Below, in pieces: positions 27,370 through 37,441 of a stretch of DNA of 64,000 nucleotides. Under the pieces are notes generated by a model. That model was given only the letters and a program-made list of their open reading frames with translations. It was not told where the DNA came from and made no database searches. Both the position numbers and the translations under genes were made by a program. This DNA is from JTS-RE37 sp963756115 (GTDB taxonomy: Bacteria; Bacteroidota; Bacteroidia; Flavobacteriales; Flavobacteriaceae). Within the stretch, counting starts at the first letter, position 1; every line of letters begins with the position of its first letter. The stretch lies in contig CAVWMN010000002.1 in the NCBI GenBank assembly GCA_963756115.1, positions 248,001-312,000 of the forward strand, given 5' to 3'.

Positions 27370-28572
27370 TTATTTACCATCCACGTAATCCTGCAAATAG
27401 GCATATCTTTCGGTAAGTTTTCCATCTTTTGTCATTCTGGCCCGGTATAAAATCCCATCGGCATCGCCATTAAAGAAGGCAGGGATCACCTTGGTGATAA
27501 ATGTTTCACCAAATCCCTCACTGGCATCGCGCGGCAATTCAGCCGGCAGGTTGTCCACGGCCATCACTGCAATGGCACCGGTGTCCTTATAATCCGTTTC
27601 AGTTCCGCTTTCGGGGTCATAACCATACAGAGGCTCCGCAATGGTGGATGCCCTGATGGTAGACGCCACCGGTCCGTCCACATCACAGCTGATATCGGCC
27701 ACTACTTTGATATTGAAGTCGGGTTGCCTGGCATCTTCCCGTGTATACAGGTAGGGTGCTCCCACCCCGTAAAAGTGGCCTGCTATATACAGGTCGGTTA
27801 CCTTCGCAAACCGCATAAAGGTGGATTCATATGCTGTTGGATTGTCAAAAAAGTCCTGCATTGCTGCCTCGGTGCCATCGATCCGCCGGTTATAATCAAG
27901 CACATCGATCTGGCAATAGACGGCTACGTCAAAATCTTTGGTAAGGTAGTCCTGAACGGTCACTTCCTTCAGGTTCATACCTTCCAGCATTTCACGAGCC
28001 CCGTTTCCAACCCGGCCTTTCCCGGTAAGGAGGACCTTGATTCGGGGAAGTTTCAGTTTTTTGAGTTCGGAGATCAGGGCCTGCTGCCCAGACAGGGTCT
28101 GTGCTTTCGGAAGGGCGAACAGGTCATATTTCAGCCCATATGCCCGGAAGCCGTTATAGGCACCTACTATTCCGGCATACCGGCCAAAAGCTACGAGTCG
28201 GATCCCCTTTGGGTCCGTGATCACCTCGTGGTCATAGAGGGAAATATTCCTGTCCAGGATGGCTTTGAGTAATTTCCGGTTATAAGGTTGTTTTTTGATA
28301 GTATGGGAAAAGAAAAAGTATTTTTTATCCGGGATAAGTGCATCAATGGGTACTTCCTTTACCCCCAGGAGCACATCGCATTGTTCCATTTTATCTGCCA
28401 CTTCCATTCCTGCATCCCTGTATTCGGCATCCCTGAATACACGTACCGGGGAGGGTTCCACACGGACATGGGCTTCCGGGAAGGCGGACTGGACATTCTG
28501 GCAGGCTTGCGGGGACAGTACCACCCGCATATCCGGGGGATTTTTGCGTTCTCTGATGATTCCGAAGTACAT
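27370..28572 (-). CDS. Lysine/alanine dehydrogenase-like oxidoreductase (saccharopine dehydrogenase, lysine-forming type)
   Basis: 400 residues. The N-terminus (MYFGIIRERKNPPDMRVVLS) is the alanine-dehydrogenase/transhydrogenase-type substrate domain (RxExKNP), and a Rossmann-like segment with GKGRVGNGARE lies at about residues 185-195. FFFSHTIKKQPYN is typical of lysine-forming saccharopine dehydrogenase relatives. It probably oxidises an amino-acid derivative with NAD(P). Monocistronic; its start is 106 bases from tmRNA, on the opposite strand. Confidence 0.7.
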   Translation of the reverse strand: MYFGIIRERKNPPDMRVVLSPQACQNVQSAFPEAHVRVEPSPVRVFRDAEYRDAGMEVADKMEQCDVLLGVKEVPIDALIPDKKYFFFSHTIKKQPYNRKLLKAILDRNISLYDHEVITDPKGIRLVAFGRYAGIVGAYNGFRAYGLKYDLFALPKAQTLSGQQALISELKKLKLPRIKVLLTGKGRVGNGAREMLEGMNLKEVTVQDYLTKDFDVAVYCQIDVLDYNRRIDGTEAAMQDFFDNPTAYESTFMRFAKVTDLYIAGHFYGVGAPYLYTREDARQPDFNIKVVADISCDVDGPVASTIRASTIAEPLYGYDPESGTETDYKDTGAIAVMAVDNLPAELPRDASEGFGETFITKVIPAFFNGDADGILYRARMTKDGKLTERYAYLQDYVDGK

Positions 28573-28678
28573 ACGAGGGTTTGGTATAAAATTTGTTCGA
28601 AAATACGTTGAAATGTGCAGGTGGACAAAGAATTTGTTAACTTCGCACTCCTTTTGGGAAAAGGTTCATTAACAATTT

Positions 28679-29074
28679 GGGGCCGACTGGTTTTGACAGC
28701 AAGACCAATTGGGATGTAAGCATGCCGAGCGCTGGGATACAGCTCGTAAATCTCATATTTCACACTTTTAATTGGCGATAATAACTACGCTCTTGCCGCT
28801 TAATCCGAATCACAGTAGGATTTAGCCTCGTCCCTGCAAGGCAGGGAAGCGAGATGTCCCTGGATAGCCCTTGTTGACGGCGATCCATTCAGGGGCACCA
28901 AAAAAGTCAACACAAGGGCGGTATAGCTTCGGTACCGCCACCAAAATCGAAAGAAGCTAAGTGTACGATAGGCGGTTTTCGGTCGGTCGTGCATCGAAAA
29001 TCAAATGAAGACTAAGCATGTAGAAAGCATTTTAATTGCTTGTTTGGACGAGGGTTCGAATCCCTCCGGCTCCA
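28679..29074 (+). ncRNA. ssrA: tmRNA, tag peptide GDNNYALAA
   Basis: The 5' end GGGGCCGACTGG and the 3' end CCTCCGGCTCCA pair as the acceptor stem (GGGGCCG with CGGCTCC); a T-arm-like GGTTCGAATCC precedes the 3' end. The reading frame GGC GAT AAT AAC TAC GCT CTT GCC GCT TAA (28774-28803) encodes the tag, close to the YALAA type that ends many bacterial tags. The RNA frees stalled ribosomes and tags the protein for proteolysis. CCA is not encoded after the discriminator A. Its 3' end is a classical integration site. Confidence 0.95.
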
Positions 29075-29077
29075 CTC

Positions 29078-29102
29078 AAAAGCCACCTTCGGGTGGCTTT
29101 TT
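29078..29102 (+). terminator. Rho-independent terminator of tmRNA
   Basis: AAAGCCACC-TTCG-GGTGGCTTT followed by T residues: a strong stem with a tetraloop and a U-rich tail, directly after the tmRNA. Confidence 0.85.
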
Positions 29103-29744
29103 CATTTCGCCTCCGGGATTCTCACGCCACCGCGCCATCTCGCGCCTTCGCTAAAAATGTCCACAGGACATTTTCTTAACGCTCGGCCGTCCCCGGCTCC
29201 ACCTACGCCCTCCGAAGCTTGAACGAAGTGAAAGCGAAGGGGGGCTCTTTAATTACGACCCCTACATCCCTGCCCGTTCTCAACGGAGGGCTACGGCGGA
29301 TTGGGATCCACTTTCATTTAATATTGTTAAAAGTCTATACTCCGAAGCTTGAACAAAGTGAAAGCGAAGTAAAACAGGTTTAGGACCCTATTTAATATGG
29401 TTAAAAGTCTATACTCCGAAGCTTGTACGCAGCAAAAGCGAAGGAGGAGTTGATTTATACAAAATGATTGCCAAAATTGGAGCGTTGCAGCCACTTTTGA
29501 CTCAATTTTCTTGTATCATACTTAAAAATTCGTAGCGGCCCAGGGTATGAAAAAAATATTACACTCCCCCAAGTATTCCATTTTCTGAAATAAGCTGCCA
29601 ATGTAGGTAAGCCAAACCACATAATTATTCGTTTTGTGCTTGGTTTTATGCTGCTGTTGGTTTAACTTATTAAGGTATGGATTATTGAATTGACTTCCCT
29701 CGAACAGTCCAAGTTCCCTAGAACAAATCATTATCCGATTCCCA
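29103..29744. other. Non-coding region between tmRNA terminator and TIR gene
   Basis: Bases 29103-29150 hold a sequence (CTCCGGGATTCTCACGCC) also found in altered form at 34235-34263. Then come the direct-repeat block (29190-29447) and an AT-rich stretch (29460-29744) that probably carries the promoter of the TIR gene. A 69-codon frame on the minus strand (29522-29731) was not credible. Confidence 0.5.
29190..29447 (+). repeat. Direct-repeat block A with CTCCGAAGCTTGAACGAAG units
   Basis: About 150 bases (29190-29340) from TCCCCGGCTCCACCTACGCC are nearly identical to 33431-33581: mismatches are few (for example CAACGGAGGG against CAACAGAGGG). Within it a unit CTCCGAAGCTTGA...GAAAGCGAAG recurs at about 29210, 29340 and 29414. 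Its start (CCCCGGCTCCAC) echoes the tmRNA 3' end (CTCCGGCTCCAC). Confidence 0.9.
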
Positions 29745-32402
29745 ATGAATGCGTTTAAGTTTGGTGCCTTTATAAGTTATCGACGAGGTGGAAATGACGA
29801 GGCCGTTGCTCTAAAACTTGCACCGCTTGCTCGAACAGTATCGTACCCCAAGAAGATTGGTCAAGCAAGGGGCCCCCCGCCGATTAGGGACTATTTTTTT
29901 GGATTCCGAGGAACGTGAAGCTGCCCCGGACCTAGATCGATCTTTACGATCCAGTTTGGAAAATGCCGCTTGGTTGATTGTGGTTTGCTCCAGTCGAACA
30001 CCAAAATCTGATTGGGTCAATGAGGAAATCAAGCATTTTAAATCGATTAGGCAATCAAATGTCCTTACACTATTAATTGAGGGGGAACCGAGGAATCCTA
30101 CCCACCCCAGCTGTTGGATATGAGAGAGCCTAAGGCAGCAGATATCCGGGCAGGCTCTTTGACTAAATCCCTTCGCCGACTGCGGAAATTGGAAAAATTG
30201 GCCTTGATTGCCCCCATGTTGGGGATACGGTTCGACGACCTAAAACTTCGTGAAATACGCAGAAAGAGGCAGAGGGCCGGCATACTAACTGCATTGCTAA
30301 CTATACTGGTAATGGTTTTTTCCATCCTATTGATGCGCGTGGTGTTTGAAAAACGCGTCTCAAATCTGTTTGAAATACTAGATAATATTGTAACCGCTGT
30401 CGATCAAAACAATCATGGAAAAGCAGCTGAATGGGCCTCGATGGCATGGAGCCAAAATCAATCATACAGACTTGCTAAGGAGCATGAGATCGAGCGTGTA
30501 GTAAGGAAAGCCTTTGACCTGCATTACTTTCGACAGCTCGTTGGTATTGCTCCTAAAGGAGTCAATGCCCTAGTGTCCTCCAAGAATGGTAAAAACATAT
30601 TTATCGGAACGGAAAATGGAAATTTAATTGAATTCGCGTGGGCACCACATAAAAAACAGTTTGAAATAGTACGAAGTGATTCCATTCCTGGGGAAATCAG
30701 TGCCTTGGCCTATAATGATACGTCCAAAGAAATTGTCGTAGGCACCCTGGATGGCTTTCTTTTCCGTATTGAAGGAGGCATTCAAAAAGAAGTTGAAATT
30801 GGGTATGATCAGATCGAGCATCTTTCTTACAGTCCCAGTGGTGAGCATCTTGCCATTGCCTCTGGAAGCAACCTTTTCATTTGGAACAAGGCAAACGGGC
30901 CAACACTTGGGAAGGTCGAGGTCCCGGACTTGATAAAATCAATAGTCTGGAGCGCTGAGGGGAATTGGATCGCAGCAACCACCGGGAATCGGGTAATCAT
31001 ATGGCCGAATATTAAAGATTTTGTAGGAGCGAATTCATATGAGTTGGTTTTACCCAAGCCCTATAAAACCTTTCACCTGGATATGGAGCCTTCTTCCCAT
31101 AGTATATTAATTTCTGCAACCGCCATAGACACAGATTCCGGGATAGAGGCCGTTATTTTTTTGGCTGGGGATTTTAGAGATCCCGCAAGTCTGGAACCGA
31201 TCTACCATAACCAAAATGACCTAACGGTAAAAGGTCGTTTTTTGTCAACGGGAGAAGTGATGATTTATGGAAGTTCTACTTCTATCAGTTATCACACTAC
31301 TTCTGGAATTCAAACCGATCCTTCAGACTACATTCTACCAGAACAAATGGTTTTTCAAGGACGGGATCCGAGTGTTATTGCCATTGACAAGGAAGCGGGA
31401 CAATTGGTCCATCTGAATTTTAATACTACCAAACTAGCACCATTACGCTTGAAACATAGGCGCAAAGTCGAGGCATTGTACTTTGCCAGTGAAACCAATG
31501 AGATCTTGATCTCAGGCCATGCCAATGAAGATAAACCTAGGACATGGAATTTGGCGCCAAAAAATCCTTCTTCGGTTTCCGCCATCGAGAAATTATCTGA
31601 TTTATTTTCTATAGTGGTGAATACCCTTACACATCTGGCCATCACGCCTAATCAGCCCAAATTGGTTATAGGGGCCTTAAAACGCACTTTACCTGAAGAC
31701 GATAATCTGATAATCTGGGAATTCGACGACTTGGATACCCCTGTAAATACCTATCATCATCAGGGCCAGATTGCTGAATTTGATCTGGCTAAATCTGGCA
31801 ATTTACTAGCGGTAGTCGACAATATAGAGCTGGCCGTTATTTTATATGATCTTTTTGGAAAGGGAAAGACCAAAATTAAGGTTCCAACCAAGTCCTCACT
31901 AACTGCCGTTTCCATTTTGGAAAGTCAAGGACAATGGACTCAAATTGCCGTAGGCGACGAGCGTGGAAGTGTATATCTGCTCGTCCCTAGAGAAGAAACC
32001 AAGCAGTTGATCAAGGGGAAGGCTCAAAGACCGGTTGTTACCAAATTGCGCTATTCAGCTGATGGAAAATGGTTAGCTGCGGCGCTCCCTAGTGGAATCA
32101 AACTCTATAACCTTTCCGAAAATTTTGAAGCTACATCACTTGATCCGACCACCAAAATTGAGGTTATGAATTTTGATGATGACGGATCCTCCTTTTTTGC
32201 CGGAACATCTGATGGTCAGGTATTGCGATGGCATCTAGACGATATCGCCAAGGAGGCCTTCGTTCTGTATGCAGGGGAAATCAAAATTACCGCTTTGAAC
32301 ACTTCGAATGATGGTCAACTTTTGGCGGTTGGCATGGAGGATGGCACCATTACTATATGGCGGAGATTTAAGGATCTTATGGCTTACTTAGATGCTCAAT
32401 GA
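29745..32402 (+). pseudogene. TIR domain - TM - WD40 repeat protein, broken by two compensating frameshifts
   Basis: From the ATG at 29745 the frame reads FGAFISYRRGGNDEAVALKL, a TIR-type N-terminus, then is lost. The continuation (HRLLEQYRTPRRLVKQG, GTIFLDSEEREAAPDL, SRTPKSDWVNEEIKHF) is in the +1 frame from about 29818 to 30090, and QLLDMREPKAADIRAG onward is back in the first frame to the stop at 32402. Mapped as one gene it has a TIR domain, a basic linker, one TM helix (ILTALLTILVMVFSILLMRV) and about 11 WD40-like repeats (for example LAVGMEDGTITIWR). A +1 near 29817 and a -1 near 30090 are needed. It may be a real pseudogene or two sequencing errors. Low GC compared with neighbours. Confidence 0.7.
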
Positions 32403-32456
32403 TAAAAACAGGAGTATATTTTACAAGGTGATTAATTGTACTGATAGATCAGCGAG

Positions 32457-32916
32457 TTATTTGAGTGTTGGTAGTCCTAACTCATCTAAGAAGTCGTTCA
32501 AACTCTCATTTAATAATTGTACAGTAATTGTTTACCAAGTAGTAGGAAGTAGTTTTAAGATATTTCGTAAATGTTTTACTCGCAAGATAACATTGCCTAC
32601 GGTATAGGGGTGTACATCATCCATCAAATTAATAAGAGTTTCTTCTCCTAATATATTCAGATATTTGGGCAGCTCACCATGACAATGTATTTAACCATGG
32701 TGTTCCGTTTATTGATTTTGTAATATCATCGAACCAACTTGAAAATTTTATAGCATCTGTATCATAACAACATTGTCTTGCCAAAGGGTTAGCAATCCCC
32801 GGACAATGCTGAGTCTGGTAAACTGGTGATTTTAATAAGTTCAGCGTTACCACCATCCAAACAGGATAAATATTCCGGTTTATTCGACAATATTTTGCTT
32901 TGAATTTAATCGTCAA
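32457..32916 (-). pseudogene. Decayed gene, unidentified
   Basis: On the minus strand three protein-like fragments in different frames lie in order: CYDTDAIKFSSWFDD (before the stop at 32674), HGELPKYLNILGEETL and NLMDDVHPYTVGNVILR (to a stop at 32532) and NESLNDFLDELGLPTLK (to a stop at 32457). Their composition is coding-like and frameshifts separate them, so a former gene of unknown family is likely. It lies in the AT-rich island. Confidence 0.35.
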
Positions 32917-33430
32917 ACATTTTAGGCTTCAATAAAGAATGCAGGTAGGCATCCAAAACAATTCGATTAGTTGATCGAAACAGTTTCGATAGGTGGGGCG
33001 AAATATTTGACTTTTATTTTGACAATTTGTAAAGGACAGGAACAAACAAAAAAGAAGAACTTGATATGAAACGATTAAAGAATGGCCTTGGTTTTCATAG
33101 TAGCTTTGTTTAGGTTTTAATTATTGAGATTTGAATACAATAGTATTGGCCTTCGCAAATTTGTAGTGTAACAGAATATACGAAAAATAATTGAAATTTT
33201 CTTACTTCAGTTGCAGAGATTGCTTCCCTTATTCATCTCAGGATAAATATTTGAGAAAAGAGATTCTTTGCACCAATTTATTTTGATTAGTCGCTCCCGT
33301 TGCAGATTGCTATAAATTCAAAGCACCAAAAAATTCGAATATGACTCATAAGTCACCTATTCGGTGTGCATAAAAATTCAGAACCTCCCAAAAGCCCATC
33401 TACAGCGCTTTTGGGCTTTAGGTTCTGGTC
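32917..33430. other. AT-rich non-coding tail of the island
   Basis: No gene seen. At about 33335-33375 GACTCATAAGTCACCTATTC and following bases weakly resemble the tmRNA end and terminator (ACTCAAAAGCCACCTTCGGG), and a hairpin with arms CCCAAAAGC/GCTTTTGGG sits at 33387-33414. These could be old attachment-site or terminator remains; the similarity is partial. Confidence 0.4.
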
Positions 33431-33882
33431 TCCCCGGCTCCACCTACGCCCTCCGAAGCTTGAACGAAGTGAAAGCGAAGGGGGGCTCTTTAATTACGAC
33501 CCCTACATCCCTGCCCGTTCTCAACAGAGGGCTACGGCGGATTGGGATCCACTTTAATTTAATATGGTTAAAAGTCTATACTCCGAAGCTTGAACGAAGT
33601 GAAAGCGAAGGGGGGCTCTTTAATTACGACCCCAACATCCCAGCTCGTTCTCAACGGAGGGCTACGGCGGATTGGGACCCACTTTCATTTAATATTGTTA
33701 AAAGTCTATACTCCGAAGCTTGAACGAAGCGAAAGCGAAGTAAAACAGGTTTAGGAACCTACTGGTTAACATACTCCGAAGCTAGAGCGAAGCAAAAGCG
33801 AATTAAATCAGGTTTAGGACCCTACTGGTTAACATACTCCGAAGCTTGTGCGCAACGGAAGCGAAAGCGAAGAAAGGTGCAT
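33431..33882 (+). repeat. Direct-repeat block B (two tandem copies plus degenerate units)
   Basis: 33431-33581 matches 29190-29340, and 33582-33712 is a second tandem copy with a few changes. Shorter units with CTCCGAAGCTTGA or CTCCGAAGCTAGAGCGAAG follow at about 33711, 33773 and 33837, some with GTTTAGGACCCTACTGG spacers. The frame through it is open and yields repeated peptide, but this is not taken as a gene. Confidence 0.9.
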
Positions 33883-33926
33883 TTAATTTTCAGGATACAC
33901 CATTAGATTTGGAAAAAATTTTCTGA

Positions 33927-34172
33927 ATGATCCTCCCATATTGTGTGTATATGGTTAGATGTTATAATGGCAGGTACTACACAGGATTTACCCGCAACCT
34001 GAAGAAGCGCCTGGCTGCACATAGCAAAGGGGAGGTCCATTATACCAAAGACAAACTTCCTGTTACCTTGGTATACTGTTCCTACTTTCGGAATTTTAAG
34101 AAAGCCTATGATTTTGAACGCTATTTGAAATCCGGATCCGGGAAGGCTTTTATGAATAATGGGCTGGTTTAG
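33927..34172 (+). CDS. GIY-YIG domain protein, small
   Basis: 81 residues. YCVYMVRCYNGRYYTGFT is the GIY-YIG motif with N-terminal strand, NLKKRLAAHSKG carries the conserved Arg and His, and AYDFERYLKSGSGKAF the Glu. It is a typical compact UPF0213-type protein. It begins 45 bases after the repeat block B, a neighbourhood that suggests linkage between the repeats and this gene. Confidence 0.85.
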   Translation: MILPYCVYMVRCYNGRYYTGFTRNLKKRLAAHSKGEVHYTKDKLPVTLVYCSYFRNFKKAYDFERYLKSGSGKAFMNNGLV

Positions 34173-34335
34173 CCACATTGAAATAGTTAATTTTAATAAA
34201 TTTCCAAGGGCAATCAACTGTGCCTTTGTTCATTTCTACTCCGGGATTCTACGCCAACGCACCAACCCGCTCCGTCTTTTTGATATATGGAAAAACAGGG
34301 AATAGTGGTATCTTCGAAAGCAGCAAATATCCAAT

Positions 34336-34632
34336 ATGTCAAAAGGAAAAGACTGGTTACAAATCCTCACAGACCTCCTGGAAGTCTTATTTAAAAGCAG
34401 GCGTCAAAGCAAACAAGGCCGAACCTGGCACCAACATGTAGTCCCTTATGAAGAAGACTGGGCAGTACGTCGCGAAGGCAACAAGCGTATAACAAGCAAA
34501 CACCGAAAACAAAGTACAGCCATACGCAAGGCCAAAAGATTAGCTAAAAAATACAAGGCAGATGTCATTATCCACCGGGCTGATGGCGGTATCCGGGACC
34601 GTATAAGCTATGTCGATCAAGACGCAGATTAA
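34336..34632 (+). CDS. DUF2188 domain protein
   Basis: 98 residues. The C-terminal about 65 residues match DUF2188: TWHQHVVPYEEDWAVRREG, then ITSKHRKQSTAIRKAKRLAK and ADVIIHRADGGIRDRISY. It is a small basic protein of unknown function. A decayed copy lies at 36961. It starts at the ATG of MSKGKDWL. Confidence 0.75.
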   Translation: MSKGKDWLQILTDLLEVLFKSRRQSKQGRTWHQHVVPYEEDWAVRREGNKRITSKHRKQSTAIRKAKRLAKKYKADVIIHRADGGIRDRISYVDQDAD

Positions 34633-34876
34633 TGCGGCAAGCCATTTGTATTTTATGAACGACAATCAGCACGTTTTGAAATGATTACAGATACGCTTGA
34701 ATTTTTCATATGAAATAAATTTGATTATAAAGCACCGAGCAGAAGTCCAATTCCTATCTTATTATCCTGCGATGCTCAAATGAAATAGTAGGGAAAGAGA
34801 AAAAGAAATTACCGTCCGCTGTCTTGCCCCCTGAGGCTATTGAAATATTTTGGCTGACCCCTTCGATCCCTATCCC

Positions 34877-35734
34877 TTAATAAATTACGGAAGGCAGAAA
34901 TGCGCCTTTGGGTTCATTATACAAGCCCCTGCTCATTAATGTCATTGGCTGAACAATCCGTAAGCCGTTGCTAAGACACCATTGCATTACTTCAAAGTTA
35001 CGCGAAGGAAGTAAAAAACCCGGCCCCGATATCCGCGTCGCCGTTCCAATGAGCGCTTTTAAATCATTGTTAGTCGCTGCCACGGTATGCCCAAAAAAAC
35101 CCAGTTGGGCCGTATAGCCGGTTATTTTACCCTGCTGCTCAACTACCGAGGCGTTTCCGGCATTGATAGCTTCCAGTAATTCCTCACGCCGATGGTGACC
35201 ATGGATCCGATAACATAATTTGTTGCACGTTTCCAGATCGGCCAAGGTGGCCGATCGGACTTTATAATTTGGAAAAGTAAGGCCAGGAGCCGGGCCCTGT
35301 ACTACGGATAATGGCTCCCTTACTTCGAATCCCAGCTTCGTATAAAGGGCCAGAGTCCGGTTATGGTATGCGGCCTGAACGAGACGCACTGCTGACAATG
35401 TAAGTTCATCCGCTCTTTGAATGACCGCTTCCATCAGCCTGCGCCCAAGGGCGGCATTTTGATTGTTGGGATCGATTGTAATAGGTCCCACCCCTGCAAT
35501 TAGGGTATGTACCCAAAGAAAATTACTTCCAACAACTTGCCCATCTACCTCAGCAACCACAGAATAAATATTCTTGTTGGCTAAAGCATAGTTCATTAAA
35601 TCTATGGCCGCTTCCGGATTTGGAAAATCGGCCGGAAAATTATGGTTGTCTGCAATAACTTTAAATGCCTCATAGCAGATAACACCGCAGGCAGCGGCAT
35701 CTGAGGTCCTGCCGGGACGTAGGATAACATTCAT
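34877..35734 (-). CDS. GNAT family acetyltransferase, two GNAT domains
   Basis: 285 residues. The N-terminal half has LRPGRTSDAAACGVICYEAF, GVGPITIDPNNQNAALGRRL (acetyl-CoA-binding loop) and LYTKLGFEV, typical of GNAT. The second half (VRSATLADLETCNKLCYRIHG, VQPMTLMSRGLY) is a second, partial GNAT-like domain. Acceptor unknown. It lies between the DUF2188 and cytochrome genes, and is absent from the duplicated copy downstream. Confidence 0.8.
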   Translation of the reverse strand: MNVILRPGRTSDAAACGVICYEAFKVIADNHNFPADFPNPEAAIDLMNYALANKNIYSVVAEVDGQVVGSNFLWVHTLIAGVGPITIDPNNQNAALGRRLMEAVIQRADELTLSAVRLVQAAYHNRTLALYTKLGFEVREPLSVVQGPAPGLTFPNYKVRSATLADLETCNKLCYRIHGHHRREELLEAINAGNASVVEQQGKITGYTAQLGFFGHTVAATNNDLKALIGTATRISGPGFLLPSRNFEVMQWCLSNGLRIVQPMTLMSRGLYNEPKGAFLPSVIY

Positions 35735-35890
35735 TTTAATTCATTTAGGTGATTAATAAATAGTCAAAAAAATTTAACGAGACCCATGAGTGCTTCTACC
35801 CTACGCTATCTGAGCAATCGTATCAGCACCCCTGCAAATCCTTTATAACTAAATGTCATAAGTGACAAGGGCCGTTAGGATTCTGAATTT

Positions 35891-36532
35891 TCACTTTACC
35901 GGGGCCTTATGTATTGCCTGGCTTTGCTTCAAATCTTCCAACGATTTGGGTGGAGGCACTATATTGTATACCGGAGGCGTGGTTCTTAGATAGTAAAAAA
36001 TTGAAAGCAGATCTTCATCCGTCAGATTTTTATAGAAATACCAGGGCATCAGGGGCAATAAATCCCGTGAGTTCTCCAGTCCTTTGTACTTGCCTTCCCG
36101 GATGGCACGGATAAAATTATCATCCGTCCAGTTCCCAATTCCGCTCGGATCACTTGTAAGATTGGCCGCAAAAGTCTGCCCCCAGGGGCCCAGATGACTG
36201 GTTCCATCCGGATTGAACATAATCCACCCGTTGGATATTGAATTCAGGTCAATAGGAGGAACGGTTGCATTAGATGGAAATCCCGATAAATCAAGCTCCG
36301 GTATTATTTCAGGTCCATTTGCACCCATACGTTTTGGAGAATGACAGTCAGCGCAACCTATCGAGTTCACTAAATACCCACCACGTGCAACGCGTGCAGC
36401 TGAATCATTTAGGGTAGCAGATTCTAAAGAAATCATTTTCCCGTCCGGTTTATTTGATTTGCCCATACAGGCCAGAACCGTAATCAAAAGGACTCCGGCC
36501 ACAACCAAAAAATTTAATAGTGTACTGCGCAT
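35891..36532 (-). CDS. c-type cytochrome lipoprotein (single haem)
   Basis: 213 residues with a lipobox (VLAC, Cys about residue 22). The haem-binding CxxCH is SIGCADCHSPKR at about residues 57-68 and the axial Met is probably in LLPLMPWYFYK; haem is attached covalently in the periplasm. It resembles small mono-haem cytochromes used as electron carriers near dehydrogenases, but no partner is in view. A decayed copy lies at 37442-37895. Confidence 0.8.
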   Translation of the reverse strand: MRSTLLNFLVVAGVLLITVLACMGKSNKPDGKMISLESATLNDSAARVARGGYLVNSIGCADCHSPKRMGANGPEIIPELDLSGFPSNATVPPIDLNSISNGWIMFNPDGTSHLGPWGQTFAANLTSDPSGIGNWTDDNFIRAIREGKYKGLENSRDLLPLMPWYFYKNLTDEDLLSIFYYLRTTPPVYNIVPPPKSLEDLKQSQAIHKAPVK

Positions 36533-36960
36533 AATTGAAATAGTTTAAAGATTAAATGTTTAAAAATGTCCGCGTCTCAATTCACAAATTGCCTGAGTTG
36601 TATTTCCAGGTCAAACGAAGATATTTAGTTGCCCTTTACTGAACTCAAAGGGCATGTAGGAATTGCGTAAAATCGTGTATGAAGTGTCTGGAAACCGTAA
36701 TTTCCCCATAATTTATTTTGGAACAATGTCTGGATTCATTCTCAAGTTCAATTAAAATCCAGTCCTCGATGGAAATGGAACCCTATGAGTAAGCTGCTCT
36801 GTCTTTATTATACTTCCCATCCGGGTTTCATTAGCCTCCGCGCCAACCTTTCCTTCGCCAAAAATCCTCGCCCTGTATTATTTCATAAGCTGCAATCCTT
36901 CATCCTCATCAATGGAAAAACAGGGTATAATGATATCTTCGAAAACAGCAAAAATCGTAT

Positions 36961-37255
36961 ATGTCAAAAGGCAAAGACTGGCAACAAACCTCATAAACCT
37001 CCTGGAAGTCCTTTTTAAAAGCAGGCGACAATTCAAACAAGGCCGAACCTGGCACCATCATGTAATCCCTTATGAAGAAGGTTGGGCAATACGTAGCGAA
37101 GGCAACATGCGTATAACGAGCAAACACCGAAACAGTGCACAGCCATACGCAAGGCCAAACGATTAGCTAAAAAATGCAAGACTGATGTCATTATCCACCG
37201 GGCTGATGGCGGTATTCGGGACCGGATATGTTATCATCATCAGGAATTAAATTAA
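36961..37255 (+). pseudogene. Decayed copy of the DUF2188 gene
   Basis: Same start (MSKGKDW) as the gene at 34336, but a one-base loss brings a stop at codon 12; a second indel occurs near 37130. The end VIIHRADGGIRDR is still readable. The upstream bases (about 36903-36960) also match those before the intact copy. Confidence 0.85.
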
Positions 37256-37441
37256 CTGCGGGAAGTCATTTGTAATTTATGCAGGAAATTCAACACGTTT
37301 TGAATTGATTGTATATACGATTGAATTTTCACATATGGCAAACTTGAACCCTACTCCTATTTTAGTAATCGCTATAGCGCCCATGCAAATCCTTTATAAC
37401 CAAATATCATAAGTGGACGGAAGCGCTCCTTATTTGGATTT

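Noticed and set aside
28631..28645. A -7 box (TAACTTCG) for tmRNA.
   Set aside because: One base off consensus, and the only upstream TTG has a 27-base spacer, too long.
29522..29731. A 69-codon frame on the minus strand before the TIR gene.
   Set aside because: AT-rich, without motifs, and it overlaps the probable TIR promoter.
32392..32607. A 71-codon frame after the TIR gene.
   Set aside because: Antisense to the decayed minus-strand gene fragments, low complexity.
33364..33723. A 119-codon open frame across the direct repeats.
   Set aside because: It is only the translation of the repeats (ending ...YSEA), with the same peptide repeated; no sign of a real gene.
33431..33882. A CRISPR array.
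   Set aside because: The repeated unit is long and tandem with similar, not unique, intervening sequence, and there are no cas genes nearby.
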